Shown here in pieces: positions 47,453 through 57,116 of a stretch of 64,000 nucleotides of DNA. The position numbers were made by a program, and so were the translations under genes. This DNA comes from CAVWDI01 sp963753725 (GTDB lineage: Bacteria > Chloroflexota > Anaerolineae > Anaerolineales > UBA4823): NCBI GenBank assembly GCA_963753725.1, contig CAVWDI010000010.1:682001-746000 (forward strand). The letters run 5' to 3'. Position 1 is the first letter of the stretch. Every line of letters starts with the position of its first letter. Below the pieces are notes generated by a model. The model worked only from the letters and a program-made list of their open reading frames with translations. It searched no databases and was not told the DNA's origin.

Positions 47453-48145
47453 ATGCCAAATACATATGAGAGAAAAATCAAAATGTTAACAAATCAAGCA
47501 AAAGCAAACCAATTTGGGTATTGGTTAAGTTCGTCTGAAACTGACCAAGCTCCTGGGGGTAATCGACTTGATATAGTTCTCCACGAAAACCCAACTAGTA
47601 TGGAATTTGGGATCAGATGGATCGATATTTCGGTTAAATCCAGAGATGACACAATAGAATTTCTCAAAATCCAACACCCCTGGTTAGATGAGCGAACCTA
47701 TCAGGTCTGTGCAGGGCTGATCGAAATAGTTGGTGACAAAGCCGAAAAGTTCGAGGCATTTACACTAGGAGGTCGTTTGCAAATAGATACTCAAGAGAGG
47801 TTTACGGCATGCACCCTGGAGTCGCCCATCCCTATTCTGGTAATCACAGATGCGAGACCAGCAGAGGCATTATTTGTTGATGAGATTAAAATTATGCTTG
47901 CCGAGCGAAGGGCAGAACGGTTGACTGAGCCAAATTCCTATGAAAAACGCCTGATCAACGCCGATCCACTGGAACTGTATATATCACTAATGAATGCTCT
48001 AATCGAAAAAATGGAGCACTCCCAACACAAAGATAACTCCCCGATTATGAAATTGCGAAATTTTATCCATTCTGAAATCAAGCGTCTCCGGGATGAAAGC
48101 TTTCGACCTTCATATATGCCCCGCCCTATCGAAGATATCCTTTGA
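47453..48145 (+). CDS. hypothetical protein
   Basis: This 230-aa soluble protein is not one I recognise. The middle is beta-rich (LDIVLHENPTSMEFGIRWIDISV; YQVCAGLIEIVGDKAEKFEAFTLGG) and the C-terminal third is charged and helical (KIMLAERRAERLTEPNSYEKRL...LRNFIHSEIKRLRDE). No signal peptide. The start may instead be ATG 47483, which has GAGAG upstream. Codon use is AT-rich like the neighbours. Confidence 0.6.
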   Translation: MPNTYERKIKMLTNQAKANQFGYWLSSSETDQAPGGNRLDIVLHENPTSMEFGIRWIDISVKSRDDTIEFLKIQHPWLDERTYQVCAGLIEIVGDKAEKFEAFTLGGRLQIDTQERFTACTLESPIPILVITDARPAEALFVDEIKIMLAERRAERLTEPNSYEKRLINADPLELYISLMNALIEKMEHSQHKDNSPIMKLRNFIHSEIKRLRDESFRPSYMPRPIEDIL

Positions 48146-48154
48146 GTAACACTA

Positions 48155-48364
48155 ATGCCTATTTATACTTTTAACTGTACTGTTTGTGGAACAACTTTTG
48201 ATAGGAAACACCATATGAATGATGGTTTGTCGGAAGTTAGTTGTCCGAACGGTCATACAAAAATCCGTAGGGTCTATTCTGTCCCATCGATCATTTTCAA
48301 AGGATCTGGTTTTTATGTCAATGACAGCCGAAAGAAACCAGCGAAAGTGAAGGAAGGAAAGTAA
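48155..48364 (+). CDS. FmdB-family zinc-ribbon protein
   Basis: This 69-aa FmdB-type protein begins MPIYTFNCTVCGTTFDRKHHM, the characteristic opening. The second zinc pair is CPNGH instead of the common CxxC. A C-terminal Lys-rich tail follows. Such proteins are putative regulators or metal chaperones of unknown target. Confidence 0.8.
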   Translation: MPIYTFNCTVCGTTFDRKHHMNDGLSEVSCPNGHTKIRRVYSVPSIIFKGSGFYVNDSRKKPAKVKEGK

Positions 48365-48365
48365 T

Positions 48366-48679
48366 ATGAACAACACAACAAAAGACTTCAAGGATTTAAA
48401 AAAGCCGCAGGAAATCCTGATGTTGATCACGAACCAATCCCACTTTGGAAATTGTTATTGATAACCCATGATCACAACCAATCCTTCCAACCAACCATTG
48501 AGGAATGTGAAGAGTTGTTAGAATTTGATGCTGAATTACTTGCGGAAAATGGGGAATTGGATGAAATTAAGCCGATGCTCGCCTACCATCTAATGCTCTG
48601 TGCGCCATACATGGAACAACTTGAAGATTGGTCAAAAAAACTCATTGTTCTTATGGAAGGTCATTTATCACATTCATAA
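48366..48679 (+). CDS. hypothetical, anti-sigma-like zinc-finger remnant, frameshifted
   Basis: An ATG at 48366 (AAGGAAAG upstream, one base after the FmdB stop) gives MNNTTKDFKDLKK. If the A6 run at 48398-48403 is one A short, it continues AAGNPDVDHEPIPLWKLLLITHDHN into the frame ending at 48679. About 104 aa. The pattern ECEELLEFDAELLAENGELDEIKPMLAYHLMLC recalls an anti-sigma HxxxCxxC finger in which the last Cys is missing. The function is not known. Confidence 0.5.
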
Positions 48680-48684
48680 AGGAA

Positions 48685-48990
48685 TTATCTACCTTTCTCT
48701 CCATAGTCAAGACCAATGTTTTTGTTACCTCCGGACTGGTATACCACCGGCTGGAGCAACCCCTCGCGTTTGGTTAAGTTATGAGTTGACTTAAGCACAT
48801 CACTTGAATCAATGCAGGTAATCCAAAAAGACTTATCGGCTTCTGGCAGCACGAATTTCTTAATAGCATAACTGTAGATCAGGTCAAGAATGTGTAATCC
48901 CTGGTAATTCCATGGTGGACAACCCGCTACAGCCCATATCTCCTGTCGCTTTAAAAAATGCGGCTTTGAGAACCTCTCCAGACAGGCATC
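48685..48990 (-). pseudogene. 102-codon start-less open frame
   Basis: On the minus strand an open frame bounded by TAG (48991-48993) and TAA (48685-48687) encodes protein-like text (FLKRQEIWAVAGCPPWNYQG, HILDLIYSYAIKKFVLPEAD, SFWITCIDSSDVL). No ATG, GTG or TTG occurs before its middle, so it is likely a 5'-truncated or decayed gene, possibly of an acyltransferase-like fold. I do not recognise it firmly. Confidence 0.35.
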
Positions 48991-49120
48991 CTACGCAATG
49001 GGGGTGGAAGATAATTTCTTTGAACTGCGCGCAATGTTTTCAGGATCCGAGCGCACATTTAAGGACCTGTCTCTTTAAAACTCAATTCGCAGCATTCGAC
49101 GGAACTCCAAGCTCTAATAA

Positions 49121-49210
49121 AGTTACAGCAGCGCTTGTGAGGGATATCAGGGCTGCCCGTTCATTGCTAAAATACCGAAGATGTATTCGCTGGGAAAGCG
49201 GGGGGATTGA
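49121..49210 (+). pseudogene. relic of a feoC-like 3' end
   Basis: In frame it reads SACEGYQGCPFIAKIPKMYS followed by LGKRGD and TGA, nearly identical to the end of the FeoC-like protein at 44375. A TAA just upstream and no start show that only the tail remains. The rest of 48991-49418 shows no gene. Confidence 0.8.
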
Positions 49211-49418
49211 GGGTTCTTTCGCTGCATTCTTGTAGACTGAACTCTACCCATAAGGACTTTCAGCCGAGCACAGGTCCTTCGCTCCCTCAGGATAAGCCTG
49301 CGCATGTGCTTATTCATCCATGAAGATGGAAGTTCGGCTATAGCCCATCATCAGTGGTTTCAAGCGCGGGATTTAAATACTGACGCTCTATGATCGCATA
49401 TGAAAACGAATTTACGCC

Positions 49419-50069
49419 TCAGCGCTTGAACTGGCGCGGCAGCAGGATGATCCCCAGCCATACGAACCACACGATCTGACCCAATGCGAAAACCATCACC
49501 ACGATGTCGAAGAGAGCCGGGATAACCGTGAGTAAGCCCGCAATGCCGATCACCACGCCCAGGTAGTTAAGCGCTTTAGGCAACTCTCCACCCCGAAAAG
49601 CCCCCCAACTTACCAGCAGAATCCAAATGCTGCCTACAATCTCGATCCCGCTCAACCCTCTAAACACAGTTTCGATCGTCAGCCAGACAGTCCCAGCTTG
49701 AGCCGGGTCCGTGCTGGAAAGAGCGATTACTGTGTCCATGCCCTCGTTGTAGAGCGTTCCGCTGGCAATCAGCAGACCGGACCAGATTAGCCCGAAGACG
49801 GCCGCCACCTGCGCTATTGCAGGCGAGCCAGCCTTCAACCGATCGTAGAGCGCTAACGCCAAGACTACCAGAAATACGCCGAATACAACATAAACCAGCA
49901 AGTGCAGTATGGATAAGATGGTCTGGTTCTCAGCCAGTGAAGCTACCTTCTGGACAGGATCGACAATACCAGAGATGTCTACTACTGCTAGAAAACCCAC
50001 CATGCCAACGATATATGCTGCTGCCAGGTACAGGGCACCAATTCCGCCCATTTTCTGTAAATTCTTCAT
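49419..50069 (-). CDS. DUF4386-like membrane protein
   Basis: This 216-aa integral membrane protein has about six hydrophobic segments and the layout of DUF4386 proteins (MGGIGALYLAAAYIVGMVGFL...; TLYNEGMDTVIALSSTDP loop). The function is unknown. It is the last gene of the minus-strand MDR array, downstream of MDR copy 1. Confidence 0.7.
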   Translation of the reverse strand: MKNLQKMGGIGALYLAAAYIVGMVGFLAVVDISGIVDPVQKVASLAENQTILSILHLLVYVVFGVFLVVLALALYDRLKAGSPAIAQVAAVFGLIWSGLLIASGTLYNEGMDTVIALSSTDPAQAGTVWLTIETVFRGLSGIEIVGSIWILLVSWGAFRGGELPKALNYLGVVIGIAGLLTVIPALFDIVVMVFALGQIVWFVWLGIILLPRQFKR

Positions 50070-50127
50070 GATTTATCTCCTATTCTTTTCATTATGTAAT
50101 TTGTTATATTCAACGATCCTGTCAGGA

Positions 50128-51119
50128 TTAACTATTATGTTCCACAGTGATGACTAAATTTCCCTTTTTGGCTCCAGTTTCGACATACCTGTGCGCCTCG
50201 ACAATTTGTTCCAGGGGGTAGGTTCTATCTATGACCGTAATTAACTTGCCCTGCTCAATCAACCCTTTGAGGAAAACTAAATCTGCAATCGTTCCACTGG
50301 CTGCCTCCATAACTACTTTATTGCTGCTCCTCATTCTGGTCCACAGCGCTTGAAACATCTGAGAGAGGTGGTTGGCTAAAAGATAGGTTCCGTTTTCCTT
50401 TATAGATCCTGCACTGCGTGAAAACGATATCTTTCCTACCACATCAAAAATAACATCATAGACCTCACCATTTTTAGTGAAATCTTCTTGCGTGTAATCA
50501 ACCACATGGTCAGATCCGATCGAGCGCAGCATGTCCAATTTCTCCGTGCTGTCCACAGCAGTCACTTCCGCCCCGTAGTTCTTTGCAAGCTGTATCGCAA
50601 AAGTGCCTATACTTCCACCCGCGCCATTAATCAATATTTTTTGTCCGTTCTGGATATTTCCTAATCTAAGGAAATGCAATGAATCTCGACCACCAAATGG
50701 AACGGTGGCGGCTTCTTCATAGGTCATATTGGACGGTTTTATAGCCACCCCCCCTTCCATCACTCCTGATACTTCTGGCAGACATATATACTCGGCATTT
50801 GCGCCAAAACCCATTCCAGCAGATCCGAATACCTGGTCTCCTACTTTAATTGCTTTACATCTTTACCTACTGCTTCAATTTCCCCTGCAACCTCAGACCC
50901 CGGTATTTTATTTCTTGGTCTTGTGAAACCAAAACCTGCTCGCAGCATGAGCTGATATGCGAAAGGCAAATTGAGACTTCGCATCTCACAATCGCCGGCA
51001 GTTACTGTAGTCGCATATATTTTTACCAGTACTTCATTATCCCTGGGAGTTGGTTTGTCTACTTCCTGGAGCTGAAGGACATCCGGTGGTCCGTATTTTG
51101 TCGTTATAATGGCTCTCAT
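50128..51119 (-). CDS. MDR quinone-oxidoreductase-like protein, copy 1 (frameshifted)
   Basis: This is a zinc-free NAD(P)H-dependent MDR enzyme (quinone reductase/RTN4IP1 type). The N-terminal GroES-like domain contains YGPPDVLQLQEVDKP, and the Rossmann motif is INGAGGSIGTFAIQLAK; the end is the shared NLVITVEHN. The frame stops at 50841 after GKDVKQLK; one missing T near 50845-50850 restores FKVGDQVFG and leads into MGFGANAEYICLPE. About 330 aa. It probably reduces quinones or enones. Confidence 0.8.
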
Positions 51120-51120
51120 T

Positions 51121-51315
51121 TTATCCTTTACTCCTAGAAATTAAGGAAGCTACCAGCAGACCAAAGCCCAAACCCGCTAACATACTTCCAACGAATGCCA
51201 GTGGAGATTGCTCCAGGAAAAAGAATCCAACACCCAAACCAAGCAATAAACCTCCACCAACAGCCCATGAACTCTTGTCGTCCTTTTTACTTTTATTTTG
51301 ATTTTCCTGATCCAT
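51121..51315 (-). CDS. small membrane protein
   Basis: A 64-aa protein starting at ATG 51315 (GAGG 8 nt upstream). A polar Lys/Asp/Gln-rich start is followed by two hydrophobic, Gly-rich segments (WAVGGGLLLGLGVGFFFL; AFVGSMLAGLGFGLLVASLI). It is one base upstream of MDR copy 1 and surely co-transcribed. Confidence 0.6.
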   Translation of the reverse strand: MDQENQNKSKKDDKSSWAVGGGLLLGLGVGFFFLEQSPLAFVGSMLAGLGFGLLVASLISRSKG

Positions 51316-51451
51316 TTTCTTCACCTCGTTTCTTTTAAATTATACAAAATTTTATGTCTCTGTAGGAACAAGGGTTTGAATGCGAAAATATTACACGTGC
51401 GCTCTCGCACAATGGGGCTGTTCCAAAGACTGCGCTGCCTGCCGTTTTTGA

Positions 51452-52495
51452 TCAGCGATCCAGCGCTTGCAAGGCAAAATATTGAAGGATCATCAGCAGC
51501 AAAGGGAAGGCGATTGCAGTAATTGCAAGTCGAGCGGTGTCCGATCTCCACGGCCAGGTTGGGACTTCACTAATTCTCTTGTGCTGGATCTCCAGGCTGG
51601 CAATCGAACCATTTAACCTATCCGTCGCGGCGTATTCGTTTTCATCAATGCTTTGGTTCAGCTTTGTAAAAAGGTCCAGGGAGCGAAGGTTGATTTCATC
51701 CAGGGCCTCTTCCTTTTGCTTTTCAATAAGCGTGTGAATACCCCACAGCGGCCAAACAAAGATTGCCGCGGCCATGATGGTTAACATCATTGAATATGCA
51801 AGCAGCACCGGATCCGCTAATAATTCTGGGTTTATCAGCATCCATACATATAAAAAAGCCAGCAGTCCCAAAGCCGTTGAGGCAGTCAGCCGCGAGAAAG
51901 CGTGTAACGGCCGTAATTGAAACAGGTTAATGCGGATGTGATTCGAATTGATTGAATTAACTAACCGCAGCTGCCTGAAGGTGTGATAGATAACCACGCC
52001 AAACAAAAATGCGGAGCTTTTATCAACGATCTGAAAAACGACATTGAATACCGGTAACTGTCCAAGAGCCGCGTAGCGCACCGGCGCGGTCGAGACCAGT
52101 GGGGTCAGCATCGTGCTGACCATGATAACCAGACCCGCAATCAGCGGCCTGAGAAGAGGCATATGCGTGAGCTTGAATTCGTAATCATCGAATTCTCTCT
52201 CGGTGATTTCAAGCATGGGTTTCAAGGAAATCACGGCAGTCGCAGCCTGGTTATCAAGCAGGTGGATCTGCGCTAACAGGAAAGGTGTCGCCAATCCATT
52301 GAAGATAATGACAGGCAGTAGTTCATCGGCAAACAAGCCGCCGTCCAACCACAGGAACAGCATCTGAACCAGTATCAGCGCAAATCCAAAAACTACATAG
52401 AAGACCCACGCTTGTACTGGAAGGTTTTCAACCCAACCGGTGAAGCGATCGATCCAGCTGAGCTTAAAAGGCTGCTCTTTATTATTCACTGTCAT
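51452..52495 (-). CDS. hypothetical multi-TM protein
   Basis: This 347-aa membrane protein has about six to seven TM helices (near 29-50, 58-75, 116-140, 160-172, 203-222, 230-250 and 325-343) and a helical cytoplasmic region at 255-310 (EKQKEEALDEINLRSLDLFTKL). I recognise no family. It lies between MDR copies 1 and 2. Confidence 0.6.
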   Translation of the reverse strand: MTVNNKEQPFKLSWIDRFTGWVENLPVQAWVFYVVFGFALILVQMLFLWLDGGLFADELLPVIIFNGLATPFLLAQIHLLDNQAATAVISLKPMLEITEREFDDYEFKLTHMPLLRPLIAGLVIMVSTMLTPLVSTAPVRYAALGQLPVFNVVFQIVDKSSAFLFGVVIYHTFRQLRLVNSINSNHIRINLFQLRPLHAFSRLTASTALGLLAFLYVWMLINPELLADPVLLAYSMMLTIMAAAIFVWPLWGIHTLIEKQKEEALDEINLRSLDLFTKLNQSIDENEYAATDRLNGSIASLEIQHKRISEVPTWPWRSDTARLAITAIAFPLLLMILQYFALQALDR

Positions 52496-52669
52496 AATAC
52501 TAGTCTCTTAGATACGGTTCGTATCTCGCATAGATTGTGATTTCATTTCCCGCCTGACTCAGAACTTGTTCCTGTCTAACAACACAAAAAAGCCAGCATA
52601 GGTCAAATATCCCAAACTGTAGTATGGTTTCGCGGCTGAGCGAAGTCCGAATGCAGTATTTTGTAGGCT

Positions 52670-53632
52670 TTAATTATCAGGCTCCACAATTATGACTACT
52701 TTTCCTTGGGTGTGACCTTCGTCCAGGTATCGGAATGCCTCGGGGGTCTCGCTCAACGGGTACGTTCTGTCGATGACCGGATGGACCTTGCCGGATTCAA
52801 TGAGCTCCTTCAGGACAACCAGGTCCTCATTCTTCGGAATGGCGAGATACGGGCGACCCTGCTGGCTCACAAACGCTGACAAAATGAGCGCTTTGATAGT
52901 GTAACCCAAACCGGCAAGGCCGCTGTTAGGTATGAAGGTACCATCGGGGGTGAGCACGCGTCTAAACTCAGACAACGAATGGTTCGCCACCTGGTCGAGG
53001 ATGAGATCGTAACGCTGCTCGTTTTGCGTGAAGTCCTCTTGGGTGTAATCAATGACATGGTCTGCGCCGATCGACCGGACCATGTCCACGTTCCTCGTGC
53101 TGCAGACACCGGTCACTTTCGCTCCGTACGCCTTGGCAATTTGTACGGCGAAAGTACCCACGCCTCCCGAGGCGCCATTGATCAAGACCTTCTGCCCTGG
53201 CTGTACCTTTCCCGCATCGCGAATACCGAGCAGGGCGGCTAGCCCTGAAGTAGGTACGGCCGCAGCTTGCTCAAGAGTGAGGTTGGTTGGCTTCGGCAAG
53301 AAGTTTACCTCTCCAGCATTCACATACTCGGCGCAGGTGCCATTGCTCGTGCCGAATACCTCATCACCTGGTTGAAACTTCTCTACGTCCTTACCGACCG
53401 CCTCAACCTGTCCCGCCAGATCGTATCCCGGAATATTGTCCTTTGGTTTAGGCCACCCGGAACTCATGCGCACGAGGTATGGAACGCCTCTCATGACGAA
53501 GACGTCACCTGCGTGGAGGGCAGCTGCGTGAACGCGTATTAGTACTTCGTCATCCTTGACCAGCGGTTTGTCGATCTCCTTGAATTCTAAGACATCAGCT
53601 GAACCGTAGGCGTTTTGTACAATTGCTTTGAT
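52670..53632 (-). CDS. MDR quinone-oxidoreductase-like protein, copy 2 (start codon ATC)
   Basis: This MDR enzyme has INGASGGVGTFAVQIAKAYGA and TYPLSETPEAFRYLDEGHTQGK. The first ATG (53494) would cut off about 46 residues of the GroES domain. Upstream, in frame, KAIVQNAYGSADVLEFKEID is present and AAAGGAG is correctly placed 9 nt before codon ATC (53630-53632), where paralogues have ATG. Either an ATG-to-ATC change, a base error, or rare ATC initiation. 320 aa in full. Confidence 0.8.
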   Translation of the reverse strand: MKAIVQNAYGSADVLEFKEIDKPLVKDDEVLIRVHAAALHAGDVFVMRGVPYLVRMSSGWPKPKDNIPGYDLAGQVEAVGKDVEKFQPGDEVFGTSNGTCAEYVNAGEVNFLPKPTNLTLEQAAAVPTSGLAALLGIRDAGKVQPGQKVLINGASGGVGTFAVQIAKAYGAKVTGVCSTRNVDMVRSIGADHVIDYTQEDFTQNEQRYDLILDQVANHSLSEFRRVLTPDGTFIPNSGLAGLGYTIKALILSAFVSQQGRPYLAIPKNEDLVVLKELIESGKVHPVIDRTYPLSETPEAFRYLDEGHTQGKVVIIVEPDN

Positions 53633-53667
53633 TTGTGAATTCTCCTTTGTTCCGTAATTTCGGTCGT

Positions 53668-53742
53668 TCCGTATTATTATATTCCACAGTTGTGACTACA
53701 TTCCCCTTTTTATGCCCAATACCGACATACCTGCGAACCTCA
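53668..53742 (-). pseudogene. MDR 3'-end relic A
   Basis: About 75 bp resemble the last codons of MDR copy 1 (in the minus frame, RRYVGIGHKKGNVVTTVE against HRYVETGAKKGNLVITVE). Nothing else of that gene remains. It marks a deleted paralogue between copies 2 and 3. Confidence 0.65.
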
Positions 53743-53803
53743 CAAGGGTGTAATTTGCAGTATTACGCCCGCGTAGATGTGTATGTCTTCGAAGCAGTGA
53801 TAA

Positions 53804-54196
53804 CTAAGATGAGATTTTCACGCTGCTCTGTTCAGACCACTTCCAGGCATACCAAACCGTCAAAACATTAAACACAAGTCCTACAAGTATCAAAAATTTG
53901 TCATAAGCGGAAGGGTATGTAGGCAGTCCAACCAGATTAAAGCCAAACAGGATGATGGCAGCGGCGACGCTTAACCAGCGAATCGCGGGATACTTCAATG
54001 TTATCGACAGGAAGACCATAACAATCGGAATCAACATTAGTATTGCGGCTCCAAACCATATTGCTTGAGTCCCTTGCATATCTCCAATTTCTCCTGCGAC
54101 AAAGTCACCGCTAAATATTCGCAGCACATCCCCCAAAAGATAGGTTAACATCAGGGCTGTCCATAACGCCGAAAGCTTTATCCTCACATCTTCCAT
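53804..54196 (-). CDS. DUF6326-like membrane protein
   Basis: This 130-aa protein has four TM segments and the family look IKLSALWTALMLTYLLGDVLRI at the start and FNVLTVWYAWKWSE at the end. The function is unknown. It lies between MDR relic A and MDR copy 3. Confidence 0.65.
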   Translation of the reverse strand: MEDVRIKLSALWTALMLTYLLGDVLRIFSGDFVAGEIGDMQGTQAIWFGAAILMLIPIVMVFLSITLKYPAIRWLSVAAAIILFGFNLVGLPTYPSAYDKFLILVGLVFNVLTVWYAWKWSEQSSVKISS

Positions 54197-54312
54197 TATT
54201 CAAACTCCTTTTTCATGATTGGTAATAAGCAATGTTTTATATCACCAGCCGCTCGACCACAGCCTGTCCGATATTCGATCTATAAACGGGAATGTTTCTA
54301 CTTTACGAGCAC

Positions 54313-55297
54313 TCAATCGCTGGGATGCCCCATTGTTATAACTACGCTGCCCTTTTTGTGCCCTTTATCGACGTACCTGTGCGCGTCAACCATTTGTTCA
54401 AGTGGATATGTGCGATCTATGACCGGTTTTATTTCTCCCGCCTCGACAAGCTCTTTGAGGAAAATCAAATCTTCTTTGTGCTCGGGGACCTGGCCAGCGA
54501 GTACTTTTTGACTGCCTACCAATGAAGTCCACCCCATTTCAGCAAAAGCTTTCAGCCCACCTGCGCCTGCCAGACACAGTCCATCTTCCGTCAGCGAGCT
54601 TTTACAACCGGCAAATGTGGTTTTTCCCACCGTGTCATATATAATGTCATAGGTCTGGCCGTTTTTGGTAAAGTCCTCTTTTGTATAATCGATGACCTGG
54701 TTCGCTCCCAGAGATTTAACCAATTCCAAATTGGTCGTGCTGCATACTCCGGTGACTTCTGCCCCATAGTATCTGGCTAGCTGAACCGCAAATGTGCCGG
54801 TGTCTCCGGATGCTCCGTTGATAAGGACTTTCGAACCGCTGCGAACGTTCGCTTTATCTCGCAGGAAAAACAAAGCGGTATGCGCCCCAAATGGAACAGC
54901 AGCAGCCTGCTCATAGTTAAAGGTTGGACGGTTTTGCCGCCAGACTTCCATCTTCCGGCAGACAGACATACTCCGCATAAGCCCCATATCCAAGTTCTCC
55001 AAAAACTTGGTCACCAGTTTTAAATTCCTTTACATCTGCCCCTACCGCTTCTACCTGTCCCGCCAGCACGGTCCCTAAGATAGACATTTTTGGCCTTCTA
55101 ATACCAAACATTAATCGCGGCAGGAAGCCGAAACCGGAAGGGACAAAAACAAAACCGCGCGCGTTGGCGTCAGCGGTTGTGACTGTAGTTGCATAGACCC
55201 TGACCAGCACTTCATTTTCCTTTGGAACTGGTTTATCAACTTCTTCGAGATGAAAAACATCCGGCGGTCCGTATTCTTTGTACACCATTGCCTTCAT
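54313..55297 (-). CDS. MDR quinone-oxidoreductase-like protein, copy 3 (frameshifted)
   Basis: This MDR paralogue has N-terminus MKAMVYKEYGPPDVFHLEEV, Rossmann motif INGASGDTGTFAVQLARYYGA and end AHRYVDKGHKKGSVVITMGH. The first frame ends after LAAKPSNL. One T too many near 54919-54921 (AAA on the plus strand) restores NYEQAAAVPFGAHTALFFL. About 328 aa. The same activity class as its neighbours is expected. Confidence 0.8.
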
Positions 55298-55371
55298 AAA
55301 AAACCTCCTAATATTTTTTGGGCTGTATTACTGCCTGCTTGTAGACCCCGCTGATTTTTTCGATCGTGTTT

Positions 55372-55812
55372 TCACGGAGAGCGTAGGGGAAAAGTTTCCG
55401 CCTGTTGCAGGGTGAGGGCGTTATTTCTGTATAGATTTGCCGAAAGTCTGATAAAAAGATTAACGGCTAACACGAAAAAACCAGTACTGTAATCGATTAT
55501 CCCCAAGAAGGGAAGTAAAATTGGTACCCAATAGAAAACGTTGTAAATTATATAAATTAGCCGGTTAATCATACCCGGTTTGAGAGGAGCGTCCTCAGTG
55601 GAATTTTTCCGTACCCATGCGAACCGCATGTTTGCCTGCTGCTCGACAATAGTTCAGTAAACCACCCCGATAAGCACAAGTCCGATAAAAGTGGCTTTGT
55701 CAGACAAGACAGATGTGGATAAAGCAAATATTATATACGCCAGTAAAATCAAGCCTCCTGCCAGCGAGAGCAAATTGCTCCAACGTAAAGTTAAGAATTT
55801 TTCCTTTGTCAT
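55372..55812 (-). CDS. four-TM membrane protein interrupted by TGA
   Basis: An ATG at 55812 (AAAGGAC upstream) gives two TM segments (LLSLAGGLILLAYIIFALS; FIGLVLIGVVY) up to a TGA at 55654-55656. The same frame stays open beyond it (TIVEQQANMRFAWVRKN ... to 55372) with two more TM segments. TGG (Trp) at the TGA would give one protein of about 146 aa. The parts may also be separate small proteins of 52 and 85 aa. Family unknown. Confidence 0.5.
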
Positions 55813-55865
55813 AATGTTCGTCCTTTCCGCCTATCGAATTCCAGAATTTTTACGTAAATCGAAGA

Positions 55866-56852
55866 TCAATTCTGGTTAGAATGCGCAACAGTTATCACGA
55901 CATTTCCCACCTTGTGCCCTTTTTCTACATAGCTTTGCGCCTCGGCCATCTGTTCCAATGGATAACACCTATCTATGACTGCTTTTAACTTTCCCGCCTC
56001 GATCAGCTCTTTGAGGGTGATTAAATCTACCGTCCTTTCGCTGGCTGATCTTAAACCTGTAAAGGCGATCACTGCCTTTTTACTGCCTATGATCGAAGTC
56101 CACAGCATTTGAAGTATGATCCCCAAGGAAAGAGTCGCTTCAAGGAAAATACCTCCTTCCTTCAACGCTGCTTTACTGCGTGAAAACGTACTCTTGCCTA
56201 CTGTGTCAAAAATTACATCATAGGTCTCACTGCTGTTGGCATAGTCCTCTTTGGAGTAGTCAATCACTCTGTCGGCTCCCAGGGATTCCACCAACTTTAA
56301 GTTCCCGGCGCTGCATACCCCGGTCACATCTGCTCCGTAGTGTTTGGCAATCTGAACCGCAGCAGTACCTGTGCTTCCGGAAGCGCCGTTGATAAGCACT
56401 TTATCTCCGCTTTTAATGCCCCCTGCATCTCTAAGAAAAGGCAGCGCGGTTAATCCTCCATCACAGCAGGCGGCTTCCTCGTAGGTCATATTGGATGGTT
56501 TTATCCCCAGCGTGGCGCCAACTTCTGGCAGACATACGTACTCGGCATAAACACCGATTCCCATAGTAGTCCCAAAAACTTGGTCACCTACCTTGAATAA
56601 TTTTACATCTAGCCCTACCGCCTCAATTTCCCCGGCCAGCTCAGTCCCCTGTATGGGATTTTTTGGTCTTGTGAGACCGCTGAAAAATCTACCGATAAAT
56701 GGTTTACCCTGTCGAAAGGTGCAGTCCACTGCCGTTACCGTTGTTGCGTGTATCTTGATGAGCACTTCATTATCTTCAGGAAGGGGTTTATCCACCTCTT
56801 TAAACTGAAGGACATCGGGGGGTCCATATTGGGTACAAACAATTGCTTTCAT
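55866..56852 (-). CDS. MDR quinone-oxidoreductase-like protein, copy 4
   Basis: This is the only intact paralogue of the array, 328 aa: MKAIVCTQYGPPDVLQFKEV at the start, GroES-like domain to about 125, INGASGSTGTAAVQIAKHYGADVTG in the Rossmann domain, and ending AQSYVEKGHKVGNVVITVAH. No structural zinc Cys cluster. It serves as reference for reading the damaged copies. Confidence 0.9.
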   Translation of the reverse strand: MKAIVCTQYGPPDVLQFKEVDKPLPEDNEVLIKIHATTVTAVDCTFRQGKPFIGRFFSGLTRPKNPIQGTELAGEIEAVGLDVKLFKVGDQVFGTTMGIGVYAEYVCLPEVGATLGIKPSNMTYEEAACCDGGLTALPFLRDAGGIKSGDKVLINGASGSTGTAAVQIAKHYGADVTGVCSAGNLKLVESLGADRVIDYSKEDYANSSETYDVIFDTVGKSTFSRSKAALKEGGIFLEATLSLGIILQMLWTSIIGSKKAVIAFTGLRSASERTVDLITLKELIEAGKLKAVIDRCYPLEQMAEAQSYVEKGHKVGNVVITVAHSNQN

Positions 56853-56879
56853 TTTAGTATCCTTTTCTTTTAGATATGC

Positions 56880-57071
56880 TTATTTTATCCCGGTTATATC
56901 TGTGTTGGCAGATCCTGAGGTGGCTGCATGTGCAGATGATTTGAATCCTTTAAAGATCAACCAAATCCCAATGCCTAATGAACTTAAAATAAGTCCACTG
57001 AGCGCACTGGCAGCAGCGACGAACAGGAATGCTGCTCCCAAAAATCTGGCGGTATTCTTATCTGTATTCAT
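56880..57071 (-). CDS. short membrane protein (possibly truncated DUF4386)
   Basis: A 63-aa protein with two hydrophobic segments (FLGAAFLFVAAASALSGLIL and GIGIWLIFKGF). The start MNTDKNTARFLGAAFL resembles the beginning of DUF4386 proteins, so it may be a truncated copy. It is 27 nt upstream of MDR copy 4. Confidence 0.5.
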   Translation of the reverse strand: MNTDKNTARFLGAAFLFVAAASALSGLILSSLGIGIWLIFKGFKSSAHAATSGSANTDITGIK

Positions 57072-57116
57072 TTTTTCCTCTTTTCAACTAATTATTTGAT
57101 TTGTCCTGTACAACCA

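Noticed and set aside
15128..55656. UGA recoding as an explanation for two in-frame TGA codons
   Set aside because: Many genes in the window end properly at TGA with the expected C-terminus, so UGA acts as stop; point errors or mutations are simpler.
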